From Pachypanchax playfairii (lineage: Eukaryota; Chordata; Actinopteri; Cyprinodontiformes; Aplocheilidae), in contig SSNP01000084.1 of assembly GCA_006937955.1 (NCBI GenBank), forward strand, positions 2,361,542-2,425,541: a stretch of DNA of 64,000 bases. The letters are read 5' to 3'. Each line of letters starts with the position of its first letter. Within the stretch, counting starts at the first letter, position 1. The position numbers were made by a program, and so were the translations under genes. The notes under the pieces were generated by a model. The model worked only from the letters and a program-made list of their open reading frames with translations, did not search any database and was not told the origin of the DNA. Shown here piece after piece: positions 18,733-32,011 of the stretch.

Positions 18733-20080
18733 TTCAGGTGTAGAAAACACTCGAGAGTGCACTGAACAAGGAGCGGAGACTGTTCTGGAAGTTAAAAGAT
18801 TTACTGAGTAGGTGCAGAGTGAGCTGTCTGTAGGAACACAGGATCTTTGTTCTGTGGTGGGGAGTCAATGGGTGGAAAAACAAGTGAGTTTTTTAACAGT
18901 GATATTGGAAAGAAAGTACAGCATTAACGTAGTACAGCCAGATTCAGTGATCACAACTGATGGACTATGATGGGGTATTCCAACCCATTTATTTATTAAT
19001 TAACAACAGACACACCATAAAATGAAACGTTACCGTTTATCTCATAATGATTTCGACCCATTTATTGATTTTATCTGATATTAAATCACATTTTAAACTC
19101 ATTTCTGTTAACATACTTGTGTTGCCTTTGTTCTAAATTAAAATTTTAAACCCGTCATCATAAAGTCATTCAGTCCTGCTTGTTTTAACCAAGAAATTTA
19201 ATATAAATTAAGACAAAGATTTTCCAAACTCTCCTCAAAATTCCAGAACACCTTCAAAATCATCTTTTTAATTAGCCGTTCACTTTTTTTTAAAGATATT
19301 CGTTCCTCTCTTAACCTTTGGATGGGTTATGGTTCCCCTCCTGCCAACATGGTCTCTCAGTTTCTTTGTTGCTCCCCTGGATTTTTCATAAAACTTATTA
19401 AATCATTGCAATCAATGCAGTTTCCAAAAAGCATTGAACTTGCACCACATGTGCTTGTGCTTTCATTTATAAGCAACACCTGTGAAGAATGAGTTCTCAC
19501 AGGTTTAATTACCCTCTCTAACATTAACTAATGACTACATTTTTTAAGAGCCAGCCGCGGTCTTCTTTACCTGCATATCCTCTGACGTGTGAAACGTGAG
19601 TTTCAACAGGTTGCTTGATACAAATGCCCTTGTCCAACCTGTTACCATATAAGGACAGCAACCTGCATCTCTGCAGCAGATGAGTTTAAACGTGGACAGG
19701 TTTGTTTTCCATATAAGGATATGATTTGTCGCCCCCACCTTTAATACCTAGAGATTTAAGCTTCACTTAAAAAAGTCTATTATCTATTACTTAACCGAAT
19801 TACACAGACTGAAATAGTTACATTTGTGTTTGTGCTATGAGCGATACAGAAACTGTGATTCATGTTGCATTTTAATGTGATTAAAAGCTGAGGTTGCAGC
19901 TGAAATTATGTCACACCTGCGCAGAAGGGGGCGGGAAAACATTTGGAGGTGTGCTCATTTAACTCAGCTCCTCCTCCAAATGAGTCAACCTGCTGCTCCT
20001 CTTACTCATGACCCTTCTGCATTTTGACTGCAGCTGCCATTTTTCTCTGCTGCCAGTTTCCGTCACACATCTGAAGCAAA
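18733..20080. promoter_or_regulatory. Upstream region of the destrin gene
   Basis: No gene was recognised in this 1.35-kb stretch. It must contain the promoter and 5' UTR of the destrin/cofilin gene, whose ATG is the last codon of its first coding exon at 20083. The 120 bp before that ATG are pyrimidine-rich (ctgctgctcctcttactc) and more GC-rich than the rest. No TATA box was identified. Confidence 0.45.
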
Positions 20081-21380
20081 ATGGTGAGTGTGTTTCAAAC
20101 ATTGGGATTTAGTTTTTTTTTTAAATAATTATTATTTACAAATCTAGTTCACAACAAATGTTTGATTTGCAAGTAGGAACATTTAAGGAAAATATTTTCT
20201 GGCTATTTCCTCATTTAAAGGTGTCTGTAAAATGTGTATATTTTTAGAAATGTGGCTGAAATGAAAGGCTTTTATTTTGGTGCTTTTTTTTTTTTTTTTA
20301 TGGGGAAAATATTTAAGGAGAGAAAAGAATTTAATGCTGATTTAAAGATATAGTTCAAGGTGTGGTTTGCCTCCAAAATGGAGGGAGCTTTGTTCGTGCT
20401 TGAAACTTGGTCAGAGAGAGACACCCTCAGGGCGACACCCTGTCTTGTACAAACTTGTTCCACAATGACTGGAATGTGATAGAATCAAGGCCTTGTGAAT
20501 CTTTAGGAAAGCAACTCTCTCAGCACGTTGCTCCTGACAAAGCCAGGAGAATATTTGCACATTTGATTGCTTTAACAAGGCTGGTTCTCTGCACTTGGTT
20601 TAGTTCTGAAGAGCTTCCTGTTTCTCCATCTTTCACTTCTTCTTTTCTTACCTCAGAACAAGTAAAAAGATGCAGCTGAAGCACAAATCCAACCTGATTA
20701 AAGTGCTTTTAATCTGAAACTTTCCCATTTTTACTCGATGTTTGTTTAGTTTTGAAGCTGAAGTTTATGAATCTCACCATATTAAAGGCTGAGAAACACA
20801 ATCATAGACTATGAGTTTGTTTGTTTGTTCCACCCTAACATTTTCCTTCCTGCCCACCCTTCCTCTGACCAGGCCTCTGGCGTGAAAGTTGATGACGAGG
20901 TGAAGGACATTGTCACTGAAATGAAAGTAGTGAAGAGTGACGCTGATGCCAGTGATCGTATTAGACTGGTGGTCTTAGAGATCCTAGACGGCTACATTAA
21001 AATATCCAAAATCTACCGGGAAAAGGATTTGAAAGACGAGGACGACGTCTACAAGTTCTTCCTGAGTCTGCTGAAGCCAAATGACTGCAACTACCTGCTG
21101 TACGACTGCCACTTTGAGACCAAGGAATCGAGCAAAAAAGAGGAGCTGGTCTTCGTGATGTGGTAGGTTCATAATCTAAATGAGTTTTGCAGGGTGTTTA
21201 TTTAAAAAAGAAAGTAGAACCATTTGAATAGCGAGTTGAATCATTTCTTCTTCAGGGCTCCTGAATGTGCAGCAATCAAGAAAAAGATGCAGTACGCCAG
21301 CTCAAAAGATTCTCTTAAGAAGATCTTGACAGGTATTTAATGCATCTTGAATTAAATTTTATTTAATTTCAATCAAATCC

Positions 21381-21417
<37 letters not shown>

Positions 21418-21568
21418 TCAGCTGTTCATTTTGCATCTTTTCGCAGGGATCAAACACGAGTTCCAGATGAACGACCTCTCAGATTATGGAAACAGGGACA
21501 GTTTTGCAGAGAGAATTGGAAAAGGTGTTATCAAAGTTGAAGGCCATGCTGTAAGTGGCTGCCATTGA
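20081..21568 (+). CDS. dstn: Actin-depolymerising factor, destrin/cofilin family
   Basis: Cytosolic ADF/cofilin protein that binds and severs actin filaments, 163 aa. Coding exons: 20081-20083 (ATG only), 20873-21162, 21256-21332, 21447-21568. A first coding exon carrying only Met is typical of ADF/cofilin genes and fixes the start. The N-terminus MASGVKVDDEVK keeps the regulatory Ser3. LLYDCHFETKES, KEELVFVMWAPE and MQYASSKDSLKK match the ADF fold and the G/F-actin-binding helix. The segment where cofilins carry a basic KKRKK nuclear signal reads SDRIRLVVLEIL, so that signal is absent. The C-terminus is divergent (GHAVSGCH). Position next to rrbp1 and orientation match human DSTN. The symbol rests mainly on synteny; a cofilin-like name is possible. 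Confidence 0.88.
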
Positions 21569-23540
21569 ATCAAGCCATCTTCAACTGTCAAAATAAATTA
21601 AATTTGTGAGGATCCTGGCAAAGTTTTTTTTTTTTTTCCTTCCCATTCTTCAAACTGAATTGGTTTAGTTGAATAATGAAGACTCCAAATGGTACTTACA
21701 ATCCAGCAACACAAATCTCTGCTTAAATAGCCTAGTACAGTTTCTATTGTATGTATATTAAGTATCTGCCATTTCACTTAGTACATTACGGTTCCTATAA
21801 TCAGTAACTGTTTGCGTGCGTATGGTTTGAGTTCTTTCATACTAATGGCTCATTCTGAGTAAATAAAAATCAGAACTTTCACTCCATAGTGCCACAACAT
21901 ACCTTAAAGTTTACTCAAATAATTAGAGTCTGATTGAAATCTGTATTTCTTGCTGTTTTGGATATCTGGACCATTAAAGAACATGTTATGAAAACCCATG
22001 TATTAAATGTTGTCCAATAAACTTATTGGGACTGGGTTTTGTTTTTAAATGACTCTGTAACATTTAAATGCTGATGTTGAATTTTAGACAAAAAGCTGTT
22101 CGGTTTAAGATTCCTTTAAGTGGTGAGGATGGATGACTTTAAGCTTCTTGGCTGCGTGAAAAGACATTTTTCATTTCTATCGTTGAACCTCTAACTGATT
22201 TGCTTGCAGTTTAAAACCATTTAATTTCAGGGACGTGAACACTTTGTGCTTTTAAAATAAGGTCTGGATTAAATTTCTCTTGGAGGCACAAATCTAGAAG
22301 TTTACATACTCCCTAAGCTCAGTTCACAAGTTCTCTGGTTAAACTTTTTTTTTAATGTATATTTTATTTTTCAAGTGAACAGAAGGTTAAATGGGAACAC
22401 ACCTTGCCGTGCTGCTGCTTGCTTTTTTGGCAAACCAGCGCTGCAACTGTTGCCATATAAGGCTTGAATTCAGTGAAGAAACCAAGTGGATCGATTTCCC
22501 CTCCCAGATTCAAGTCTTCCTACTGATTTCTGTTGCATTTCTACACTAACTGGAGTGGATGAAATATTTAAATTAATACATTTTTACAGGTTGGTAGTCT
22601 CAGTATTGATCTATATGAAGATTATCGCTGGTTTCCGTTTGAGTCGCAAACCTCAAACTGTTTAGTTTCAGTTCCTCAAAGAACTTGGTGCCTGATTTCT
22701 TCTAAAGATGGTAATCGTGCTTAAAACTGCCACTCTGAACTATATCCTGATGTTTGTGACTGAACTGTTTACCAGGATCTGGAAAGAGCTGAATTACTTC
22801 TATACAGCCTGTTAAATTTGACTAGACATGTAGCAACACTTCCTGTCAGACTTTTTTTAAGAGCTTTGCTCTCAGGCAGGATGTAACTGTCAGAAGCTGT
22901 GAGTCAACTCTCTCGGTTCTTGCACGTCTAAGGAACGCGCTGTACGGTGGCAACAGGTACGATTCACGCCGGATCTAAAACTCAACACATTAACTCTGGT
23001 GGGCTGATCCATGCAAATGTTTCACCTTAAAGAATGAGACGCAAACAACTGGATTTTAGTGCTACGCTGTAGTTTATTCATTCATACAAGTTCAATGTGT
23101 TGTTGTCAGCCAGCTGCAGAGGGAAGCGGGCCGGGCCCTACATGTACTCCATCAGTAAACCATAAAATGCTCCCATCATTCAACCACATAGAAAAGACAT
23201 ACAAAGTAATTGCACAGATTGGTGCACGTTTGACGTGCACGCACTTTCCCTTTTAACACTGAACTATGGGGAAACGTTTGGGACATCAGGCAAAGGGATA
23301 AATAAGTTCTGACATAGTCAGAATTTTAGGTGGAATGTGGGTTTCGATAAAGATTGCAGCATGATTCTCTTTAACTCTGAAATGTTCATTACACAAAATA
23401 TTGGATCCTTAAAGTTGCAACAAACGCAAACAACTACAGTACAGGAAAGAAAATAGTTTGGAATGCATAATTATGTAATCATAAGGCATATTTGGCAGGA
23501 TTTTCTTTTTAAATTCTTGTAGTGTCTCTACTGAACTTCC
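21569..23540. other. Convergent 3' region of destrin and rrbp1
   Basis: This holds the 3' UTRs of the two convergent genes. A plus-strand AATAAA near 21591 and another near 22016 could end destrin. A TTTATT (AATAAA on the minus strand) near 23072 could end rrbp1, giving it a 3' UTR of about 470 bp. No further gene was seen. The phrase 'agaagtttacatactccctaag' near 22298 resembles a decayed Tc1-type terminus. Confidence 0.5.
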
Positions 23541-26500
23541 TCAGACAGATGTTCCTTCCTTCAGTTCCACATATTCTCCCTTAAAAACACAAACAATATT
23601 CAGTTTAGTTACAAAATACTTCAAAATGTTAGATCTACATGTTGGATGGATATCCCACCTTGAGCTCCAGGTGCTCCTGTAGTGTTCTCACAGTCTCTCG
23701 CTCTTTGGTCAGCTGTTCCTGAGTGGCTTTCAGAAGCTGCTGGAGTTTAGTAGCTGCTTGGCCCAGATCTTTGGACAGCTTCTTCTCCTTCTCCAGGCGC
23801 TCCTGTTCCAACAGCAGGTGTAAACATGACTCCAACTCAGCAAGGTCAAACAAGATCACAGAGATAAGGCTTGAAAATGAAAGTAGACGGCGAGTATCCT
23901 GCAAACCTGCAGCAATGTTCAGACAGATTCTACACTGTTTGATTCACTGAACATCAGTGATGAGAAAACTCACTTTGATTAGTACAGAGAGGAGAGTGAG
24001 TAAAAAATATGTTTAGGACTCTAGAAATAAAATGATTCATGGACGTGGAGGGGTGTAAAACATCTGCTCTGACTGCAGCTGGACTGGGAGGTCTGTGACT
24101 GCTTTGTGACGGTGCGACGGCCCACAGCGACATCAGCTCATGTGCATTCACATCAGCATCTCTGAAAGTCTCCAATAACAGCAGGAGAAGTCTGGATTCA
24201 TCGCTAATATAAATGTCTGAAGTCGCTACGTTTGCAACACAGAGGAAAAAAGTGGTTTTTTGCAAGTCCAAGAGCTGCTTGATTTTATTTACTTTTATAG
24301 GAGTGAATGTTTCTCAATCGTGGACTTTTAAATAACATCAGAAACACTTAAATGTTTGAACTCTGACAGATCTGATCGACATTGTAACCATGGATACAAA
24401 TGCCGTGCACTTTGCATCAATATGCTGATTTCTCAATCTAATTAAACCTAATTGTGTTCACAGCACATTAGCATGGAAGGTATTTTAACACACCTTGAGC
24501 TGAGCTACATCTTCAGTGTCAGATTGTGCCGACTCTGCAGAAACCTTTAGGAGATCCAGTTGAGCTTGTAGTTCTGCTACAGTCTTCTGCGCCTGGAAAT
24601 CAAAAACAAGCTGCTGCGTAATTCTCAAAAAGCTCGTCAGTGTGACGACGTGCACAGATAAAGTCTGCTACCTGCTCGAACTCCTCCGACAGCTGCTGCC
24701 TCTGCGTCGCCTCCTCCTGCAGCTTCGCTGTTGTCTGACTCAACTCGTTCTGGATCTGACAACAAACACACCAGGTACACAGATTAATGACTAGCATTCA
24801 AGTTCCAAATAACTAGAAACGCACACACCCAAACACACACACACACGTACACACCGGAGCTGCTCAACCTGAGCACCAAGTTAGTTTCTTTTCAACGTTT
24901 ACGTTCTACACTGTTAATAAAACAAAAGACTTTCAATAAAAGGTGTGAGCATGCTGGTGTAACTGAGCAGTGAGGAGAGTTAGCGCTAATCAGATGGTGC
25001 AAACACGGGTTAGAATAAAGAGCCACTTTATCAGACGAGTAGTAGACAGACTGGAAATACAGCTCTCCTACATCAATCCCTCAGGTTCTTTCATTTTGGA
25101 CACGTACAACCAAATTAGAATAAAAAGCTACAAACAAACATAAATCAGTGATAATTATTTTATTTTGAACTAAATTGAGACATTAAATAAGTAAATTAAA
25201 GGATCTGTGAGGAGCTGTTCCAGTCGCTGCCCGGTACTTTCTGACAGGAAGTGAGGGGTGCCCTGTGATCCTCGCACCCTAACCTGACTGGGTTCGGCCT
25301 CAGCGGGGCCATTCTGCTCTCCCTGAGTCCGCTTCGTGATCTCACCCAGCTGCTCTCTGACCTGAAACAGGAAGTCGTTGCTAGTCACTCGTTATGTAAA
25401 GACCAACTAAGAATCCCTTCAGTAGATTCTTTAATGGCATGTCAAATAAATTCCTTCCTTCTCTCTACAGTCAGTATGTACAGATTTATACATGTTACAG
25501 TCTGTAAGATGAGAACGAAGGCTGTAAGCGAGGACACACCTGTTTAAGCTCCTCTCTGTGTACCTGGACCTCCTTCTGGGCTAAATCAAGCTGGTTCTGA
25601 CGCTCTGACAGCTGCAGCTTCAGCTGTGCACCGAGAGAAACAGATGTTGAACAGGAATTGTTGTAATTACAACAAAAATACTAAATATTTGAGAATTTCA
25701 AATGAAACACAAAAGCACATTTTTGTTAAATACCTGTAGTTCATATATATATATATATATATATATTTAATATATATTTAAAACCATTGTACACTGCGTA
25801 CGTACCTGTTCTACTTCCTCTGAGGTCACCAGGTTGTCTGTCTGCTTCTCCAGCTGGGCTTCCAGCAGCATCATCTGCTCCTTCAGCTGCAGAAACCACA
25901 AAATAAAAACATTTTTTGCAACTTTATAAGGCAGATTATCCTAAAAGGTGACAAACAGAGAGAAAACTCACTTGTCCAACATTTTGGTTTTCTGCTTCCA
26001 GCTTGCTGACTTTCTGCAAAGCCTGGAAAAGTGACAAGAGTTCAGTTGTATAAATATTATAAAGTTACGTGTATTTAGTAAAATAAATACAAATCTTTAA
26101 CTTGCCTCCTTCAGCTGATCTTCTGACTTTGCCATTTTTGACTTCCATACCAACTCCTCCTCTTCCACACTTTTCTGCAGATGTTTTAACATTCCTTCCT
26201 GATGGACAGCAGACAGAGAAACAGGTAATATGGAGGTCTGTAAACATATCTACAAATCTACCACCACTACTCACAGTTTCAGCCAGGACGGTCCTGTACT
26301 GTTCACACTCGGCCTGCAGGGAGCCACGACTCTCCTCAGACTCCTTCACTTTCCCAAGTAACTCCTGAAACAAACCAAACACACTGGAAACATCTGCCTG
26401 GCTGATTCATCCAGTTTATAGTATTTTATGTTGCTTACCGACAGCTGTGCACTCGACTGAGACTCGTGACTCTGCTGGCTGAGAGACTCCTGAGCTTTCT

Positions 26501-29500
26501 GTGTGAATACTTGTAACCAGTTGGACTAAATGAAAAAAAACAAAAAAACAGATAAAGATCAAATAATAATTGAACGGGACACGATGCATGAAAGAGCCTC
26601 TTCCTTTTCTCACCTGCTCCGTCTCTGCTGGAATTTGTGGGAAAAGCAACTGGAGCGTTTCTTTGGTTTCTGTTTGAAAAGCTGCCAGTTGTTCTGCAAC
26701 ATTCTGTTAGAGACAAATTACACATTTTAAAATATCAACAAATGTGTAAAAAAATGATTAATTAAAAGAAAAGGACTTACAGCACAGCTGGCCGTCTTCT
26801 CTTTTGCTTCCCTCAGCTCCTCTTGTAGTGATTGAACAAGAGCATCCTTCTCAGCCAGACTAACAAACACAGATTGTTTAGTTTTACACATGCATGAATA
26901 AGGGTGAAGAACTCATAAAAGTAAAGTCATTACCTGTTTTGTAGCTCTGTAGAAGTGTCTGACTGTTAAAACACAAAGAACATGTCAATATTTCCTGCAG
27001 AATCCTGCACATCAACGCATTCAGGACGACACTTACTGGAGTTTTTTTAAGCTGCACCACTTCCTCTCTGAGGGCTTTCAGTTCATCCTGAAGAGAAGTG
27101 ACCAGACCTTCATCCTCACTGCACAGAAACATTTAACATGAGTTCATGAAAACAAAAACAGCGAGGCTGCATGATCTGAGCCTAAGAGAGTAAAAAGCTC
27201 TTACGTCTTATTTCTTTGCTCAAGTTCAGTGATTGTGTTCTCCTGTTAGAACAGATAAGGTGGAACAAGTCAGACACAAGAGGTGATCTCATTTAGCAGC
27301 AGATTTACTAACATGCTCATACTTACAGCAGCTTCCTGCTTCATCTGCAGCTGCTTCACTTCCTCATGAAGTGTTTTCAATTGGTCGTCTTTCTCTTGCA
27401 GGCTGTAAGAAGAAGAGCACGTCACTTAAAGAACTCCAAATCTGATACTGACAACAACAACAAATAAATAAAATAATTACCACAGCTTGAGATTTTCCAC
27501 CTCTCCTGAATCTCCCTGCTGAATCAGACATGATAAACGTTAGGATTGATTGAAAGTTCTCACTTTTCTATTTGATTAAAAAGCTGAAACTAAATATTTG
27601 ACCTGTTTGTTTTCCTCATTTTGGTTCTGACTGGCCTCCAAGAGTGAGTTAATGGAAGCTACTTGCTGTTCAAGTTTGCTTTTCTCTGCCTGCGCCTGCT
27701 CCAGCTGGGCAGTGAGGGCGTCCACCCGAGCAGAACGCTCCCCGATCTCAGCCTCCAGTCGCTCAACGTGCACTTGAGACTCTGCGGAGATGAAACACAA
27801 TTCCAGCATTTCGGATGGTCCGAATATTGAAATATCCAAGCTGCTACTTCAGTTTTTGATGATTTGACACCTGATAACCATTAAGACCCTGTTCCCCCAT
27901 TTTCAAACCTGAGAGTGAGCTGCTGTCCTGTTGAGTTTTCTTCAAAGTGTCCTGCAGGCTGATGTTTCTACTCTGTGTTGTTCTCAGCTCCTCACACACC
28001 TCCTCCAGTCTCTTTTGTAAAGCCTGCTCGCTTTCTGCACAGCTGGCCTGGAAGATTTCCATGAAAGTGTCAGACAGCAGGGGGCAGCAAAGATTCAGCA
28101 AACAAAACGTCCACTTTGTGACAATCTGAGAAACTTTGGATAAAGTTGCATAATCTTAAACATTTTTAACAGGAAGTGCTCTGAAATTAGTAAGAAGATG
28201 ACAGTCATGATCCAGATTTTAACAGAAGTCAGCAGAAACAAATGCTGACACTGTAACGTACAAAAATCTTCATGTTTGGAGGGATTTTAGTTAATAATTA
28301 AAGAAAGTGGTCTGTTGGATGTAAGCTGCCTCGGTCGCAGAGCGATTGACAGAACTGTTCATTTATTGTGCAAGACGTGCTTCCTCTCTGAGCCACGTGT
28401 TGGAAACAGCATCAGGCTCTTCCTGTATTCCTACAGACGCTTACAGTCGACTAGAGAGGAGACGCTCGGACGTTCGTTCTAGCTGCTGCAGAGAAACAGT
28501 TTCCCTGCAGCTTTGTTACTGAATGACTTCATTCCAGCCTCCTCCTGAGTTCTGTAGTAATTACATTTCCCACAACATGAGAAGGTCGAGGAATAGGTGG
28601 GAAAGTCTCGCGTCTGGTAGACATTCCATAACTAAGTGGCTGCTGAAACATAACACTGGATTGAAAGCACAAAACAGGGAAGAGTAAATGTGCTTCCACG
28701 AGGAAACTCGACCGTGTCTGGTGTAATTTATAAAGATGTGGCGTTCCCACAGGCCAAGCCAACCTGTAGCTGGGAGAGCTGCTTCTCTGCAGCAGAGACT
28801 TTGGCCTCCAGCCCTTTCTTGATGTGCTCATCAGCCAGCAGACTTTCCGACTTCTCCCCGAGCTCCTTGGTTAACTTTGCACATTCCTGCCGCAGCTTGG
28901 CCAGTTCTGCATTTTGTCTGAGAGCAGAATGAAAAAGACAGAGACAAAGTAAAGACAGATGGCTCGCAAATAATTCCCTCCAGCTGCTCTAAACCCGCCC
29001 CCAATAGAATCAGTTTACAGGCTGATATGACGAGATAAAAATACATGCCAGTATCAATCATTGCTCATTGGTTACTGGACTGTTAAAGACTCACTTGCTC
29101 TCAGCTTGACTGGTAGCTTGGTTCAGAGCATCACGCAGGATCGAGTTCTCCTGCTGCAGGCGAGCAAGTTGGGCATTAGGGCCTTTTTCCAGCTGGTCCT
29201 GCAGGCTCTGAATCTGTATTAAAAGTTTTTATATTAATAAACAAACACTTGTTTACTGTGCTGTGTTAAATCTTTGACAAAAAATTTATTTCAGCAGTAA
29301 TTGGAATAAAGTCTGCAGAGGAAAAAATTAAAATCAACATTAACTTGAATGACAGTGTTTATAGGACTGACCTTTGCATTGAGCCTCTGGGTTTGAGACA
29401 CATGGTCTTGGTAACTGGCCTGCATTCGAGCCTGCAGAGCAATCATTTCCTGTTCCCTCTTACTCAGCTGAGAGCTCAGTCTCGTCTCAACACTGGCAAC

Positions 29501-32011
29501 CTTGGACTTCTCTGCAGACAGCTCCTGTTGAACACAAACTCCAGTCAGACTCACTCTGATGCTCTCATACCATTTGCAAAGCAAAATCCTTTTATCCTCA
29601 GAATAAAATGTAGACTTTCATGGACTGGTTTAATAGATCAGCGTTCCTCTGGTGCCACCTTTAGGGCAAAAAATAAAACTGAAATCTTTAAGATTTACTT
29701 TTGTGGATAAGAACATTTAAATAAAACATGCTAAATATCCTCTGCTGCTAAAGGCCAAAGTAAATTTTATTAATCACAAAAAAAGATCTAAGACTCCACA
29801 TTGATGGCGGCCATCATGGCTCTGCAGACAGGACTGTGTGCGTTGGCAGGTATTTCTGTTTTGAGACCACTGATTGTACAACCTTGGTGAGTTCTCTGAG
29901 ACGGTTCTTCACTGCAGAAGCATCCTCTTGTTCTGTCGCCAGCTGTTTTTCCTTCTCCTCCAGCTGTTTCTTCAGCATGGCAACAGGATCTCCTTTCTGA
30001 GTCGCCTTAAATCACAGAAGAAGAAGAACGATCAAACATTTCTTTAAGTCTGAACATGAAGCACTTGATGTTGAGCTTCCTCAAAACTGATCACAGATCG
30101 TGGGGTTACATACCATGTGCCAAGTGTCCTGAATGATGCCGACTTTCTCTGAGAGGATCTCAATGAGTCTGTGTGCCTCTCCCTCACTGAACATCATGCT
30201 GCTGATGGTGGAAACCAGAGCCTTGTAAGGAAGGTACAGTGGAGCATCAGCAGAGTCCATCGCTGCCGCTATGGAAGGAAACACCAAATAACAGCACCAT
30301 GAAATCAAGAGTCGATTTGTTTGTTAAAAACAGGATCCGTTCTAGTTTGGGGTTTTCATATTGAGATTTATCCTTTGAGAACGTTTTCAGATGGCGAAAT
30401 GGAGCGTTGTGGCACCAAGCTGCGACGAGCCTCCGGCGAGGGAGAAAGTCAACCCCTCCTCTATTGTCAGATGCACTGAAAAGCTTTGTGAGCTAACCAA
30501 ACAAACCAACAGTGTTTGGACAAGCTGGTGCACTGAGCTCTATCCCCTTGAGTGCCAGACGTTACCCACCACTGGTCTTGGTACTATGGGTACACAGCTG
30601 GAAAATCATCAATACTGACAAGTTGTTTCTGCTTTACTTTGTGATCCCGTATTTATGCAGTCCAACTATGCAGACATGCGTCACTCTCAAATTTAAAATC
30701 TTAATCACCAGTCTCATGGATGATATACTTCTCTAACAGCAATATTAGATGACAACAGTGAGTTTCAGAAAACGAACATACGAAGCCTCGCTTACGATAA
30801 CGAAGGTGTTGAAAACAGAAATATTAAAGATAATGAGCTGCGATGTATCTATAGGACTACGGCTGCAGAACGATCCGTCTTGAGACTGATTACATGCACA
30901 ACTTCAAAATGATTTAATCATCACTTTCCAAAATAAATGATTAAATCATGCACATTGCTAAATTACATGTAGTAAATAGTTCCAGATGGCAAAAAAAAAA
31001 AGTTAGGGAGATGTCCATACAGAACATCTGCTTACCAGGCTCTGTCTTCTTTTTGGAAGCTTTCTTCTTGGGCTCCTGTGGTTTTGTTGCGACAGCAGGA
31101 GCCTGCTGAGATCCCACAGGAGGCACAGCCATCACTGGGACATCTTTAGTGACAGACTCCAGCACTGGGGCAGTTTTGGGTGGAGCGGGTGCAGACTTTG
31201 TTGGGGCTGCAACAGACTTGCTTGGTATGGGGGCAGATTTAGTTGTGGCAGGAGCAGATTTAGCTTGAGCAGGAGCAAATTTAGTTGATGCAGGGGTGGA
31301 AGCAGGGGTAGATTTAACTGATGCAGGGGCAGGAACAGGAGCAGGTTTGGCTGAAGTGTTGGTGGACTTAGTTGATGCCGGCCCAGGTTTGGCTGCAGAT
31401 GAGGTGGTTCCTTTAGCTGGAGCAGGAACTTGGGTTACAGGAGGAGCAGCAGAAGACTTGACTGGTGCAGGAGCAGATACAACTGGAGCTGGCTGAGATG
31501 AGGCTGGCTCAACCTTTGCCACCTTCTTTTTCTTCTTTTCTTTAGGTGAGGGCACAGGTGAGGGTTCTGCAACAGAGATGGGTTCAGCTGCAGTTTTTGG
31601 CTGCGTCTCTGCAGCCACAGGAGCTGCAGATGGTTTAACCTCAACAGCAGGGGCGGGCTCAGGGACAGGAGCAGCAGATACAGCTGCAGCAGCGGTAGAA
31701 TCGGGGACTGGATCAGCTTCCGAGTCAGCTTCAGCAGCCTCTTCAGCCTTCTCTAGCTCTGGGATTTTTCCATTGGGCTTTTCTTCTTTCTTCTTTCCAC
31801 GGTTCTTCTTTTCAGATACTTTGTCCTTTTTCTTTTTCTCAGCACGACCAGACTGTGTCTTACCCAACTCCATGCGCTGTTTAGCCAGGGCCTCCTCATA
31901 AGAGGTCTCCTTCATGGAGAAGGTGGAGACAAGAGCAATCCCAACAGCAGAGATCACCATGAATCCACCAAATACCATAATCCCAAGGGTCTGGGGGTCG
32001 TAGATGTCCAT
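23541..32011 (-). CDS. rrbp1: Ribosome-binding protein 1 (p180), rough-ER coiled-coil protein
   Basis: Rough-ER membrane protein that anchors ribosomes/mRNA and microtubules. About 1119 aa, 26 coding exons: 31036-32011, 30114-30268, 29883-30005, 29372-29524, 29095-29213, 28764-28917, 27909-28047, 27603-27781, 27481-27518, 27327-27402, 27205-27242, 27037-27118, 26934-26962, 26781-26859, 26614-26703, 26439-26525, 26275-26364, 26106-26198, 25972-26022, 25806-25886, 25540-25623, 25284-25361, 24672-24755, 24494-24592, 23659-23802, 23541-23579. The N-terminus MDIYDPQTLGIMVFGGF has one membrane segment (about 7-29), then SMKETSYEEALAKQR and a lysine-rich stretch. A P/A/S/T-K repeat region (about 110-310) replaces the mammalian decapeptide array. 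PLYLPYKALVSTI opens the long coiled coil. The last exon ends KEGTSV, as in human RRBP1. Intron 18 uses a GC donor. The coding start lies in exon 2; a 5' UTR exon ends at 33798. Confidence 0.95.

Noticed and set aside
22290..22320. Possible Sleeping Beauty-type terminus (gaagtttacatactccctaag)
   Set aside because: Only about 20 bp resemble a Tc1 terminus; no partner end or TA duplication was found.
31578..31901. Plus-strand alanine/serine-rich frame
   Set aside because: Antisense of the low-complexity rrbp1 repeat exon; no independent gene signals.
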